From contig NC_019879.2 of NCBI RefSeq assembly GCF_002234675.1, positions 16,434,464 to 16,498,463 of the forward strand: 64,000 nucleotides of DNA, read 5' to 3'. A model generated the notes under the pieces. The model did no database searches and was not told where the DNA came from. It was given only the letters and a program-made list of their open reading frames with translations. Shown here in pieces: positions 1-25,882 of this stretch. Position 1 is the first letter of the stretch; each line of letters starts with the position of its first letter. The position numbers were made by a program, and so were the translations under genes. This DNA comes from Oryzias latipes (Eukaryota > Chordata > Actinopteri > Beloniformes > Adrianichthyidae).

Positions 1-168
1 ACCAAGAAATAAAAAATGGAACTTACATTTTTCTTAGTGAATTTTTAAAACCAAATAATAAAAAACCTGATTGAATATATATTTTAGCTTAACAGACCTC
101 AAGTGTATTCATTTCATGTTTTCAAATCTATCCTAGTTCTTTATTCACGTGTGTTACATGTTCTCTAG

Positions 169-3100
169 GATGCACACGAGTTTCTGAGTCAGTGTCTCGA
201 CCAGTTAAAAGATGACGTGGAGAAAATCAGCAAGAGCTGGTCAAATGGTGCAGCGCCGCCCGCTTCAGCAGCATCCGAACTGGGTCAGGAATCGACGGCA
301 GTCAAGGCAGAGCCCGCAGAAGAAGCTGACACCTCACACATCTTCACTTGCCCGGTTGTGGCCAACATGGAATTTGAGGTGCAGCACACAATCACATGCA
401 AAGGGTGAGGCCTGTCCCCTCTTTGGGTTTACTCATCAGTCCTGTGTCCTCACGGGGCTCTGGAAGCAGTGTTTTTGGTAAAGATGCGAGCTGTGATGCC
501 TGTTCTGTGTTGCAGCTGCGGCGAGGTGGTAACCAAACGCGAACAATTCAATGACTTATCCATCGACCTGCCACGCCGAAAGAAGACCATCCCACTTCGC
601 TCTATTCAAGACTCGCTGGATCTCTTTTTTAGGGTAAGACTTTTATCTGTGTCCAGAATATAATATAGATTGAACTCAGTTATTTAGTTTAAACAAACAT
701 TTCAAAACAAAGTCCTGCAGCATATACATGTTTACTTAAAGGTGTTTTGTATTTGCAGATGGAGGAAATTGAATATTCGTGTGAAAAGTGCAATGGGAAA
801 GCAGCAACTGTGGCACATAAATTCAGCAAATTACCCAGGTATCTGCTCGTACACAATAACACGCACACCCACAGCACTTCGAGGTCAATTTATAGGTCAT
901 CTTTGAGTTGAAACACTCTGAAGTGCATTCTCTCCCCACAGGGTGCTCATCCTACACCTGAAACGGTACAGTTTTAACGCCCAGCTGTCCCTGAACAGCA
1001 AACTGGGCCAGCAAGTGGTGATCCCGCGATACCTGACCCTACTGTCCCATTGCACTGAATCCACAAGACCTCCTGTCAGTCTTGGCTGGAGCTTCCCAGC
1101 TTCTGTGTAAGACAAGAAGACAATCTTTGTTACTAATTGCTGATATTTTTTATTTTAAATTCTTTTAATCTAAGCAACAGAAATGGCCAACTTAATGTGT
1201 TCACAGTGATTAGGCTCTTTATTCACCTATTAATGTAGGTTCCTTGTGGAAGTTCAAATACAGCAAATCTGACCATCACAATGTTTCAGTGTTTGCATTA
1301 ACACAATTATTGATTCATGTCAGTCCACACTAAACACAAAATCACAAACAAGATCGACTAAGCTAACTGAGAAGCTAAACATAAGGTGGGATGAAGGTGA
1401 TTTCATATTATAATTTTGCTCATTGCTTTTTCGTAATCATTTACCAAAAAGTGACAGACACTGTATCACCAGCTTATAATGTATGTGTGTAAGCAACATT
1501 TACCTATTTTTCTTAAAAGGTCCAGAACAGTCAAGACGTCATCGCTGGTTAACTCTTCTACAGCACCTCATCGGTAAGTTCTGTACAAAAGTTCAATATA
1601 GTTTAACACGATAAATCACTGTGTTTTGCTATTAAACAAAGGCGTATCTTTAGGAAACAAGAATTAAACCAAATGAACAGTTTGATTAAATATGGTAACT
1701 ATGTGTCTTACAATACTGTATTGACCAGCTGGTATGTTACAATGCTAACATATGTTTGCCATCCTTTCTTAATGGTAAAGAAAATGTGCAAGTATTGTTG
1801 GGTTAATTTCAATTCTATTAGGGGGAAAAAAAGCATTTCCAGTGAGCTAAAATATGTAAAAAAAAAAAATACTGCTCCTTTGTAGCAACTTTTTGTTCCT
1901 TTTTGCAGAAGATTTGGAGGAAAAGCTGCCTTTTCCAATAGCTCCTGTGTTCTCTTGGACTCTGACTGCGAGGAGGAGCTAAACAGGAAGGTGAGCACAA
2001 GCCACAAGCGACGCCTAAGCAGTTGTTTGTCCGAGCAAGACAGTCATCCAGAAGAGGTGAGTGGATTTTACTCATGTTCCTACTGTGTTGTCTATGTTAG
2101 TGATGTGATACAGATGATGGTTTTCAGAGGGGGGCAATGGAATCGGGAGACTTCAGTGGCATAAATGATGACGAAATGCTGGCTGCTGTGCTGGAGATGA
2201 GCCGTCAGGAGGCGGGGCTTTCTGCGCCGCCCCCTTTGGAGGATGAGCCAACAAGCAGCCCAGATACAGGGTTTGGGGACTCTGATATTAATGACCTGAC
2301 TTACCATACAGATCAGCTTGAAGGGGACACTAAACAGTCTGCAGGTATTCCTTCAAATATGGGGTGTCTTTGTATACATTACTTAAAGCGGATTTGTTTT
2401 TTTCACTGCCAGATGTTTGGTAACCAAATGTTTTCTTGATGCGTAGATGTGCTGGGCTCCTTGGACATGACCATGGATGATAACAAGGAGAACCAGACTC
2501 CAGAGAGTGTGCAGCAGCAAGGGGAGCTAGACTGGGTGCAGCAGTATAACCTGGATCAGGAGCGAGAAGAACAGGAGCTGCAGCAGGCTTTGGCCCAGAG
2601 TCTCCAGGAACATGTGAGACCAACACACTCTTGAACCCTTTTTAAACGATTATACTGAACAAAAGGGCCCTACCCCACAAGAAACAGGAATATTTCCATG
2701 AGAATTATCATGTAAACTGCTGCAACCACCAGACATTCACAGCTATGGTGGAGAACACATTCAGCTGTTGGAAAGAATTCATCGGTTTAAAAATAACTCC
2801 TGCTAGGCAGTTAAATCCTCTTGGTGACAATTTGCCAACATGTTGACATAAAGATCATTTTGTTGGGAAGTGTAACTAACATTTTGTTTTCTTCTATTGT
2901 TGCTTTGTTGTTCCTCCCCTCAAACAGGAAGCCCAGGAGATGAGAGAAGACGATGATCTGAAGAGGGCTACTGAGCTCAGCTTGCAAGGTATAAACATTT
3001 TTACTCAAACTTGTGGGTTTTTCCCCCAGATATTTTTATGGAATCCCATCAGCCATTCTTTTCACTGTACTTAAAGGCAGGCCTGCCTCAAGAGCAGCAG

Positions 3101-4729
3101 TTATTAACATTAACAATGTTGTTTTTCTTTTTAAATAATATGGAAAGAATTTGCTAAGGTAGTCGCTTGAAATGGATCATTTATCTTAATTACATTCTTT
3201 AAAATTTTGGTTATATGCATAGGCCTGAAAATAAAACCCCTTTTTCTTCTTCATCTTGGGAAAACAAACATATTTTACGATCTAAACTCCTGAAAGCCAT
3301 TTCCATTTCTGTTAAAAGTCGACATTAATGCTAATGTTCTCTCTCCCCCTACAGAGTTTAACAATTCTCTTCCTGAGCTGCTGTGTTCAGATGAAGATTC
3401 TGGAAACGAGGATGTGCTGGACATGGAGTACACTGAAGCTGAAGCAGAGAACCTCAAGAGGAACGCTGAGGTTAGACACTGAGCTAAAGTGTTAAAAAAA
3501 CTCTTTTGTTGCATACAAAGTTTACAAGTTTACACAACCTATCAACCACTAACAACAACCACTAACAATATACTGCACATTTTAAATATTTATACCTTCT
3601 TACGGGTTTAAAACTAGTATTCTAGTTTTAAATTAAATTATTTTGTGAATATATTTGATTTTAAATTGGGGAAACGCAAATATAATTAAATATTTAGCAT
3701 TTATTTGATATTACTGCTGTACTTTCAGTTACAAAAGCCCTAAATTTCCATGTATGAGATGCTGTTGAATGACCTGATTACTGACTTCTCTGTTTGGAGA
3801 CGTTTGTGTATCTTTTACTTATTTGCTGGGAGTGCTGGCATATTTGAATTGAAAGACTGTCGTTTTATATCCTTTCATTTACAGACTGGAGACCTGGCCA
3901 ACTCTTACAGACTGATCAGTGTTGTCAGCCACATCGGCAGCAGCTCCTCCTCTGGTGAGTCTTTACCTCATCAATTCTGATTTACAAACACTAGAGAGAT
4001 GGAAAAGGGAAAAAATAACACATTTAAATCTTGCTATTCTAGAGTATAAAAGATTGGTTTGCTTTGCCTGGTTTGGAATCTTTTTTCTTTTTCGCACCAC
4101 TGTGACTTTACATTTCTTGTTTCTGTGAAAATCACAAATGTTTAACCAAACTTCTTAACGTAAAAGTGCAACTTCTGAAAAGCTTTGAAAAAACTTCAAC
4201 TTCAATGTTTTTGGAGTTTTGTACAAAACCAAAAGACATAACAAACAAAACAGCATGTGGTATGTCGTTTGAAGCCCTCCCTATAAAAAGCATCCTGCCA
4301 GTCATGGCACCTCAAATGTATCCTTGTGTACACGTGTTTCACTTCACACTTGTTTCTTCGTTCAAATACTTTTTTCTTTGTATCCAGGACATTACATCAG
4401 TGACGTCTACGACATGAAGAAACAGTCATGGCTGACCTACAACGACCTGGATGTCTCGCGTACACAGGAAGCAGCGGTCCAGCGAGACCGGGACCGCAGT
4501 GGATACATCTTTTTCTACATGCACAAGTTAGTTTTTGTGTGTTGACACAAGTTTCCTGAAACGATATGTTGCGACACATTAAGTGTGTGTAACAGAGGTG
4601 GCTTTGAGACAAATCCTTGTCTGTGACTTTTGTCTCCTCAGAGATGTGTTTGAGCAGCTGTCAGAGATGGAGCGATCCGGGGCCAGTGGGGCCTCCGAGG
4701 CAGTGAGGAATGTCCTGCAGCCCCTGTGA
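169..4729 (+). CDS. usp37: Ubiquitin carboxyl-terminal hydrolase 37, 3' part (13 exons)
   Basis: This is the C-terminal 552 codons of the deubiquitinase USP37; the 5' exons with the catalytic Cys lie left of the window. Exons: 169-404, 516-633, 759-838, 942-1106, 1520-1573, 1909-2056, 2128-2344, 2447-2613, 2928-2988, 3355-3470, 3885-3954, 4388-4526, 4642-4729. The reading frame stays open through all junctions (1659 nt). The first exon opens with DAHEFLSQCLDQL, part of the USP core. The core is interrupted, as in the family, by an insert holding three ubiquitin-interacting motifs (around MLAAVLEMSRQE, ELQQALAQSLQE and LKRATELSLQEF). The core resumes with the catalytic His segment SSSGHYISDVYD across 3940-4410. 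A KEN degron-like triplet (NKENQTPE) lies near 2480, matching the known APC/C-CDH1 control of mammalian USP37. AATAAA signals follow at 5067 and 6150. Identity is very secure; exon ends are by eye. Confidence 0.95.
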
Positions 4730-6165
4730 GCTGGCTTCCAAAGCTGGGTCCTAGTGGAAGAACCCCAACAACCATCTATACTACTGATCCTCCTATCACT
4801 GTCAAGTGTTTTCTTTGTTCCTCTGCTCGCTTTTCATTCATCTTGCTTCAGGTGTCCGTTGTAAAGACTCTTTTTAAAGCTATAAGCCACAGCTGAAGTT
4901 TCAGTTCATCTACGTTCAGCTCTGATTTTGGGGCCCAATTTTTCTTTTCTTTCAAGTTTTTTGTTTCTCAACACACTTCTTTAAATCGACATAAAAAAAA
5001 TCCTTCACCACGTGGTACTGGTGCTGCGTGAATTGTTTTGAGATCCTTTATTTCACATATAACCTGAATAAAGATATATTCTATGTTGGGAGTATAAGCT
5101 GTTATCGTTTTAGGCGGTTGCTGTATTTAGCGAGTACATTTGGTGCAATATTTGTGTTGCGGCACAAACCTGCCGGTTCAGATTAGCTTTGTTTGGTGCG
5201 GATGGGTCCCCCCCCCCCTGCTTCGTATGCATCACTTGCCACCTGAATTCTGTGTCTGGCTGACTTTTCCATATTTATAAACGTCCAAGCGGAAATCCAC
5301 ATTAGTTACTGAGCTTTTCTCAGTTGATCCCCAAGTTTTGATTCAACCTTGTGCCTCCTAAGAAAACTTTTATAAATATGTGTACAAGCTTTACTTTGAA
5401 AGGTGTACAAGCTTGTTTCTGAATGTTTGTCAGACTTTAATGTGCAAATCAGATGTTCTTATATATATATAATATATATAGTTGACTGATTTTCCTTTTT
5501 ATCTTTTTGAATTGCAGAGTAGGGTTTGTCTTCAATAGACCAAGATGAGCCACAAGCAAATACTAGTCAAGAATAGAACCACCAGGGAAGTTATTTATAT
5601 TAAAATGTCATATTCACGCCTTTAGGGTCACTATACAGTATTTAACACCAAGAACTCCAGGATTTGGTGTTGAAGTAGTTTCTGTCAGGCATGTGTGCTT
5701 CTAGAATACAGGAAAGTATTCTTGTACTGGTTCCAGTACTAAGCAGCCGCTGTATTACTTATTTTGACAACGTATACATAAAATGTCAAATGTCGCAATT
5801 TCAACAGCATTAATAATAACCCACTTTCAAATTTGCACAACTAACTGAGTTTGAAACCAGTTTGGAGTGAATGTGGCTTATGATCCAGTCCTGTATGTCA
5901 TTGAGGAATCGTACACCATTATTAGCTGACTTTGTGGAAGTACGTAATGCTAATAATGAGGACCTGTTGAGTATATAAATGGCTAGTGACCAATTTCCCC
6001 TCCTCCCTTAGCGCCGATCTCCATTTCTGTCACCTGAACATCCTGTCGTCAATGCGATGTAGAGAGGGAAGCTAAAATGTATTTGTGAAGTCACTATGAA
6101 ATGCTTTTTCTACCCTTCATACACAACTGACTTCTTTAAGCAGATTTTTAATAAAATATTGACAA
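4730..6165 (+). other. usp37 3' UTR / convergent intergenic stretch
   Basis: No open coding sequence is visible. AATAAA at 5067-5072 and AATAAAA near 6150 are the candidate poly(A) signals for usp37. The stretch holds a short TA-rich tract near 5459-5480 and a C-run near 5208. The ybey gene converges from the other side, its stop codon lying at 6334. Confidence 0.5.
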
Positions 6166-6333
6166 AACACATTTTTGGTTTGATTTTTACATTGTACGAT
6201 TGTGTCCAGTGTGAATGCTGTTAGTCCAGGCCCTCAGAGTACATATAATCCTGTGGGAATAAGGCAATGATCCAAAATTTGAGAGAACAATAAAACGCAG
6301 AAATATAGTGAAGATGTTGGACTGTGGTCACTG

Positions 6334-8942
6334 TCAACCGTCTTCGTGTCTTCTCATCAGGGGTTCCAGCTGGCGGCCTGTGAGTCTGCTGTACTCGCTT
6401 GAAATGTAGCTTTCCTTCTGCAACATCTGGAAGAAAAATCCATTTTTATAGCTATTCACATGGAAACCTTTTAATTGAAGTTCCTTAAAGTAAGTTTTAG
6501 AAACATGACTGATGGGGGGAAAACTTTGTTTAAAAAAAGTGGGGTTTATTTACATATGTGGTCATTATTTAAAAAAAAAATACTAAAAAGTATCTACAAA
6601 TGTATTCTAAAAAATACTCTGCCATAAGTCACCTAATATACATGATATGATTCAGGTCAGGACTCTGTGCAGGCCAAAGCTCATCCACTCCAGACTTTGT
6701 CATCCATGTCTTGCTGTAGGCACTGGTGCACAGTCATGTTGGAAGAGGAAAGGCCCCCCTCTGAAATGTTCCCACAAGGTTGCATTGAGCATTGAATTGT
6801 CCAAAATGTTTTGGTATCCTGAAGCATTCAGAGTTTCTTTCTCTGGAACTAAGGGGCCGACCCCAAGTCCTGAAAAACAAGCCCACACCATAATTCCTCT
6901 TCCACCAAATTTCAAAACTTGGCACACTGCAGTCCAAATTGTACAGTTCTCCTGGCAACCTCCAAACCCAGACTCGGCCATCAGATTACCAGATGGAAAA
7001 GCATGATTCATCATCCCAGAGAACGTGTCTCCACTGCTCTAGAGTCCAGTGGTGGCATTCTTTACACCACTGCATCGAACAGTTTTCCCTGCATTTGGTG
7101 ATGTGTGGCTTGGAGGCAGCTGCTCGGCCATGGAAACCCATCCCATGAAGCTCTCTGCTGAACTTGGGCTACTCTAAAGGTCACATGAAGTTTGGAGCTC
7201 TGTAGCAATTGACTGTGAAAAAATATGGCGACCTCGTTGCACTATATACTTCAGCATCCGCTGACCCCTCTCTGTCAATTTGCATGATCTACCACTTCAT
7301 GGCTGAGTTGCTGTTGTTCCCAAACTCTTCCATTTTGTTCTTATAAAGCTGACAGTTGACTGTGGAATATTTAGGAGTGAGGAAATTTCCCCACTGGATT
7401 TGTTGCACAGGTGGCATCCTATGACAGTTCCACGCTGGAAGTCACTGAGCTCCTGGGAGCGGCCCATTCTTTCGGAAATGTTTTTAGAAACAGTCTGTAT
7501 GCCTGAGGGCTTGATTTTATACACCAGTGGCCAGGCCATGCAGGTGATTAGGACACCTGATCAATTGGATGGGTGAGCAAATACTTTTCATAATACAGTG
7601 TATCTTTCAAAAAGTTCGGCGCATTTTTTTTTTTTTCCTACTGACTTACATTAGTAATAGAACAACTAAAAGAAATGCTGTTTTAATATGAATCATAATT
7701 TTAAACAGTTTGAAATATGTATTTCTGATCCTTTATTTGTAATGGCCTTCCACTCTGCTGCTCTTCTGACCCCCCATAAATGTTTTAAATTTCACCACAG
7801 ACATGAACTTACAGAAGTAATAATATAGAATTTCTTATAAGCTGCCTTTTACACACTCTAGGACAGTTTACAATTAAATTAGTAAAAACAGTGGGGGGGG
7901 GGGGGGGGGGGGACTGTTTAAAACAAAACCAGATAGGATACAATCCAAAAAAAGACATGTAATACAATGCAAAACTCAAAGATACTTTTTTTAGTTTAAA
8001 AAAATAAGTGAAACAAAGTGTGGTACAGGAATTGAAAAGCCTTACTTGATTTAGTTCCTCTTTTAGAATTCCATTAAATAAAGCTTCTGGACTTCACAAT
8101 ATTTGTTAATAGTGCTAATATATTAATAAACCTGACTTCTATATTAAACACAACTTAATGTGAAATGAGAAAACACTTTGCATCATATTTTGCGTCAGAA
8201 ATTGATATAACAATGTATTACTGCTCATCAAAAAACAATTTCACTATTTTAAAACCCAGCCTGGTCCTTCATAATGACTGATTTGGTGTTTTAATGGAAA
8301 CAAACCTCAGTCCATTCTTCCTCTGTCTCATGTCTGTAGCCCAACAGGTGACAGATCCCATGTGCAGTGACGATCTGAAACAAGAACATTGAGCAACTGT
8401 TTGCAAAAAAGATTGATGGCTAGCTGAAATTTTAAATATGATTTTCTGTGCGATTAAGTTTTATAGACCCAGCATACAAAAGCTCACAGTTAGAGCATCG
8501 TGAAGATCCACTGATTCCTCCTGACATCTCTTCATCACAAACTCAACGCCAAGAAAGATGTCTCCGAGGTTCAGCTCATCTCTGTGGAGTGTGCAAGGAA
8601 GCTTCCCCGGTCGCAGATCCTTAAAAAACATACACAGATAACTTATTAAAAAAAAATCTAAGAAGAACCAACAACCACAGTCTGTACGTGTATGACTGTT
8701 GGAGGCATATATCTTCACGTGCACTGTTTTACCTCGTAGAAGGGAAATGAGAGGACGTCTGTAGGCATGTTCTTCTTTCTGTAAATGTGATTAATTTGCT
8801 GAATTCTGCGATTGTCCACGCAAATAACACCTAAATCGAATTTCTGAATACCGAGAATGTGTCTCAGGGTATTAACATCCCTGCGCAGTCTCGCGCGGCG
8901 AATAGGAACTATTTTCTGGAGATTCCGCAGCACGACTCCCAT
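6334..8942 (-). CDS. ybey: YbeY endoribonuclease, mitochondrial type (4 exons)
   Basis: YBEY is a single-strand-specific, metal-dependent endoribonuclease needed for mitochondrial small-subunit ribosome maturation. Coding exons in transcript order are 8942-8733, 8619-8488, 8374-8306 and 6426-6334, summing to 504 nt, or 167 codons plus stop, the same length as human YBEY. The N-terminus [20 protein letters not shown] aligns with human MSLVIRNLQRVIPIRRAPLR. The zinc-binding signature HxxxHxxxxxH is present in exon 3 as [11 protein letters not shown]. The conserved [11 protein letters not shown] and [12 protein letters not shown] blocks are intact. The start is fixed by the human alignment. The gene is head to head with mcm3ap, as in human. 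The last intron (6427-8305) is enlarged by a Tc1 relic and a long G-run. Confidence 0.94.
6640..7602 (-). mobile_element. Degraded Tc1/mariner transposon in ybey intron 3
   Basis: Reverse-strand reading gives a Tc1-type transposase. The N-terminal helix-turn-helix segment [20 protein letters not shown] starts near 7465. Later segments include [17 protein letters not shown] and [10 protein letters not shown] around 6720-6920. Frame is broken at least once between these blocks. The catalytic-domain tail after the second Asp region is missing. The 5' end with motif gagcaaatacttttcataatacagt is recognisable near 7575-7600, but I could not find a matching left inverted repeat, so the element looks truncated at about 6640. 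The strand is the same as the host gene. Confidence 0.85.
7892..7912. repeat. Poly-G tract in ybey intron
   Basis: About 20 consecutive G residues follow 'acagtg' here. It is a simple mononucleotide run whose length is unreliable in sequencing; no gene overlaps it. Confidence 0.85.
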
Positions 8943-9512
8943 TTTAAAATATGAAGAGTAAATAGATAACGTTGCGCTCGAAACAGTCTCGACACATGGA
9001 TAAAAGCTAAAGTCTCAACGCCACATGTGACACTAAACAATTACGAGAACTATATAATAGTAAACTGCAATAATTACTTATGAATCGGCACACAGCTCGC
9101 CACTTTACAGTCAACGTTAGCTTCTGGTGATGACGTTCATTCATTCCTGGCCGGTAGAATTCAAGGTGACACTATTCTTAAAAGTACACCAAAACACGCC
9201 TTCGTTTGACTAAAATATGTTTCAAAACTTAATTTAAAAAAATCGAAGTCCATAAATGTATGATTGAATTAATGTACTGCTTGTTTAACACATCTTCGAG
9301 TAAATTGAAAGTACGCGGAACGCTAGTTTAGGTTAAGCACGGACGAGATTGTTCGTCGGCCCGGTGCATTGTTAGAAGAGTTTCCTACTCCAGACCGATA
9401 GGTGGCAGTAGCAGCATTGACTTTTGGTTTTAAACAAAGAAAAGGACACAAACAACTGTAAAACAAGAAAAAAAGAAAGCATCCAGCAAAACATGGCTAA
9501 AGAATAAATTTG
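8943..9512. promoter_or_regulatory. Bidirectional ybey/mcm3ap promoter region with CTCF-like motif
   Basis: The ybey start codon (8942) faces mcm3ap. The first mcm3ap non-coding exon probably ends at 9513 before a GTAAGT donor, with another UTR exon leading to the ATG at 9821. At 9395-9408 the motif ccgataggtggcag matches most of the vertebrate CTCF core consensus. No TATA box is evident, in line with a housekeeping bidirectional promoter. The arrangement is the same as for human YBEY and MCM3AP. Promoter activity is inferred from position only. Confidence 0.5.
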
Positions 9513-9820
9513 GGTAAGTATTGTTGCATTGTTAAATAGCATCAACTTTATATTGAATGTACATATTCTTTCTAAATAAGAAAAACAACAACGAAATTTA
9601 CAAAACCAGAGAGTGATTTAACTCGTGTCTGTGTTTTTGCCGAGTTTTGAAATAAAAGAAAAACTGTGTTTTGTTTTGTTTTTTTAGATTTTTAAGAAAG
9701 AGCATTTTTTAAATCACAAGTAAGTACTGGGCGGACCACGCTTCCCCTGACAAATGCTGTTTGAATCAAGTGGAGACTGGCTTTAGCGAACACGAACATT
9801 CGCTAGCATTTTGCGCCATC

Positions 9821-23911
<14,091 letters not shown>

Positions 23912-25882
23912 CCAGCTCAGAAAGAAGTGTCCCATCAACTTCAACATAGATCTTATATTCTATGAAAGATGATTTTAGATTTGTCCTTCTTGTTTTTTTG
24001 TGTCAAATTCACTATTAGCAAATGAGTTTCTATTAAAGTCTTTGTGTTTGAGAGAACAAATCAAAGATTTTTGCTTTATTTTATTTTATTTTAATGCTGA
24101 CTTTGACGATATTCTTGGTCTGCTTATGTCTGAGGAGAGAAAGGAGAAATGTTGAATAAATGAGAACGTAAAACACTGAAATTGTTTGAATCTTATTCTT
24201 TATTAAAAAAAATAATCAATGATTACATCTATTTAAAAAAAGAAAAGGCTTTTGTATTTCTGCTTTGTAGCCTGCGAGTGCCTCCCTGTGGATAAGTGTA
24301 GCTGAATGTGGGTGATCTTAAGGCCCACAGTGACCAGATAAAAAACTTTATCTGCAGGGTTTGAATCACAATGATATTTGAAAGGTTTTGAAAGACATGT
24401 CATCTTGCTTGTAGATAAGTAAATAATAGCTTTTAAAGGTCAGACTAACATACTTGGTGTTTTCATATATCTGCACATCCACTCTTGTCACAATAAGAGT
24501 GCATAAGTGAGACAAAATGGAGATTACCATAATCTTTTTTGAAAAACTCTAAAGGAACGTCTTTGTTGGACACTATGCCAAAATAGAGGATAAATTATAG
24601 ACAGACGACAGTCTGGTTATGCAGTTTGAAGACTGGAATTATAGCTTACCATGGAAAAGGCTGCGAAAGTGAAGGGGGGATGTGTTTTTTGAACAAACAC
24701 ATGATGACCCTCAGGCTTTTCCAGTGCCCGCCATGATGTGGCTCTCTCATGGTTTCTGATGTCTTTTGATTAGATTGTCTCCTTGTCCTTCGAAGAGGGG
24801 ACTGAATGCCAGACAAATCAGACTGTAACTGTTTTAAATGACTTCTTGGTTCTTTTGGTAGCAGACAACCGTGTCAGATATCAAATGAACCAAGAATTCA
24901 GTTAATAATACAGACACTAAAGTCTTTTTACTCCAGATCCCTCGTACCTTAACTTATCCATAAGTGTTTTTATGAGCTTACAAAAAGAAGGGGGGGGGGG
25001 GGGGAATTAAGACCCACTACAGAATTAGTTTTTCTTAAATAAGATAAACAATAAAAAACTGAATCCACATGTCAGGATCAAGAAAAAAAGGAGAAAGCAC
25101 TACAATGTTCTTTTCATCTTGTCACGATTATACAATGTTGTATTTGTTATTGGCTACATTTCGTTTGTGGCTTTTGATCATGCTATTAATTAAAAGCCTC
25201 TCTAAAAGTTTTTTTTCTTTCTAGTCTTTTCTAGTCCTTTACTTACCTAAAATTATTATTCTATAACTTTTGTATAATAATCTTAACATTTCTGAAGCTT
25301 GTGATTTTTCATTTTTCACTATCGTAATGCTGTTGGTTCTGGGTTGACCTTTTTGTGATAGACAACCAGAGATACAGTATAAGACCCAGGTTTCAGATGT
25401 AAAACACATTTTTTAAAAAGCATTAAAAAAGGTTTAGATGGACCCAAGTTTTTATTTGATCACAAAAAGAAATTGTTCAGAATACATGAATTGGTGGAAG
25501 GAGCAAATCTGGGATTGAATAGTTGAAGAGTGGTTCAAGAATAAGTGGGAAGTTGGAAGAGTTACACGATTTCAAGCACAAATTAGGGACAAAGCATATA
25601 AGATTGATGGTAAGACCACCAATCTTGTGTTGTTTAGGGACTGAGGAAACAACGCTGATCATGCTGAGGTTTTCTATATTGAAAGAGTCAGAGAAAGATA
25701 AGATTGATGTATATACCAAAAAAGAACACGAACTTAGTTTCAATCAGAGAAGACAAAGACATTTCTCCTCCTCCACCTCACTCCTCCTCTTTAGTGAAGG
25801 TCTTGATAAATTCAGTTTGCGGAGGGACAAGACATTTTATTTAGATCAAGAGTAACCCACCCCCATATTGAGAGACGCAGCC
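23912..25882 (+). other. mcm3ap to lss-a intergenic region
   Basis: An ATTAAA near 24030 and an AATAAA near 24157 are candidate mcm3ap poly(A) signals. A run of G occurs near 24990. A 110-codon open frame at 25523-25855 has no similarity I recognise and overlaps the likely lss-a promoter, so it is probably chance. Just before the lss-a start is the C-rich stretch gtaacccacccccat, which loosely resembles a sterol regulatory element. Confidence 0.4.

Noticed and set aside
9761-9820. Upstream extension of mcm3ap (non-ATG start at 9761)
   Set aside because: It starts at TTG; ATG 9821 gives MNPSGTF, matching the human N-terminus.
25523-25855. 110-codon open frame upstream of lss-a
   Set aside because: No recognisable similarity, overlaps the lss-a promoter region, and has no partner upstream of lss-b.
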